Under the pieces are notes generated by a model. That model had not been told where the DNA came from and ran no database searches. It worked only from the letters and a program-made list of their open reading frames with translations. A program made the position numbers and the translations under genes. A stretch of 15,000 bases of DNA from Botryococcus braunii. Taxonomy: Eukaryota; Chlorophyta; Trebouxiophyceae. Location of the stretch: NCBI GenBank assembly GCA_002005505.1, contig KV908507.1, positions 60,001 to 75,000 on the forward strand, given 5' to 3'. Position 1 is the stretch's first letter. Each line of letters opens with the position of its first letter. This document shows, in pieces, positions 14,991 through 15,000 of the stretch.

Positions 14991-15000
14991 CTTGCCAGCA

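Overview
The window looks like intron-rich nuclear DNA of a eukaryote. There are no compact operons or ribosome-binding sites. Coding sequence appears as short exons with GT..AG borders, separated by introns of about 0.2 to 2.2 kb, and the non-coding DNA is packed with microsatellites and minisatellites. Mid-range GC, long (CA)n and (CT)n blocks inside introns, and a plant-type version of the one recognisable protein suggest a unicellular alga, possibly a green alga. That assignment is inference only.

The best-supported gene is an eight-exon minus-strand gene (12238 down to 5926) encoding about 345 residues of the DUF829/TMEM53 family, an alpha/beta-hydrolase-like fold. I assembled it by hand. 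Each exon carries a family motif in the right order (GWMG, FSNTGW, DSAP, a YAAG segment, YIYSSND..IP, SSPH..HYR), every junction is GT..AG, and the reading frame is kept across all seven introns (two of phase 2, then five of phase 0). Intron 4 alone is 2.2 kb and holds a 300-bp (CT)n block.

Two partial minus-strand genes flank it. On the left, two exons (1292..993 and 292..29) join in phase 0 to give the C-terminal 187 residues of an unrecognised protein. On the right, two exons (14892..14830 and 14331..14230) join in phase 0 to give the C-terminal 54 residues of another unrecognised protein. All three therefore read in the same direction. The stretches 1630-5900 and 12240-14230 hold no gene I can support; they contain microsatellites, perfect palindromes and small tandem duplications.

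The most unusual pattern is that at both flanking genes the 3' splice site and the start of the exon have been copied in tandem into the upstream intron, with periods of 57 and 63 bp. Both are multiples of three, so using an upstream copy would add a 19- or 21-residue module without breaking the frame. No RNA gene, CRISPR array, intact transposon, defence system or virus was seen.
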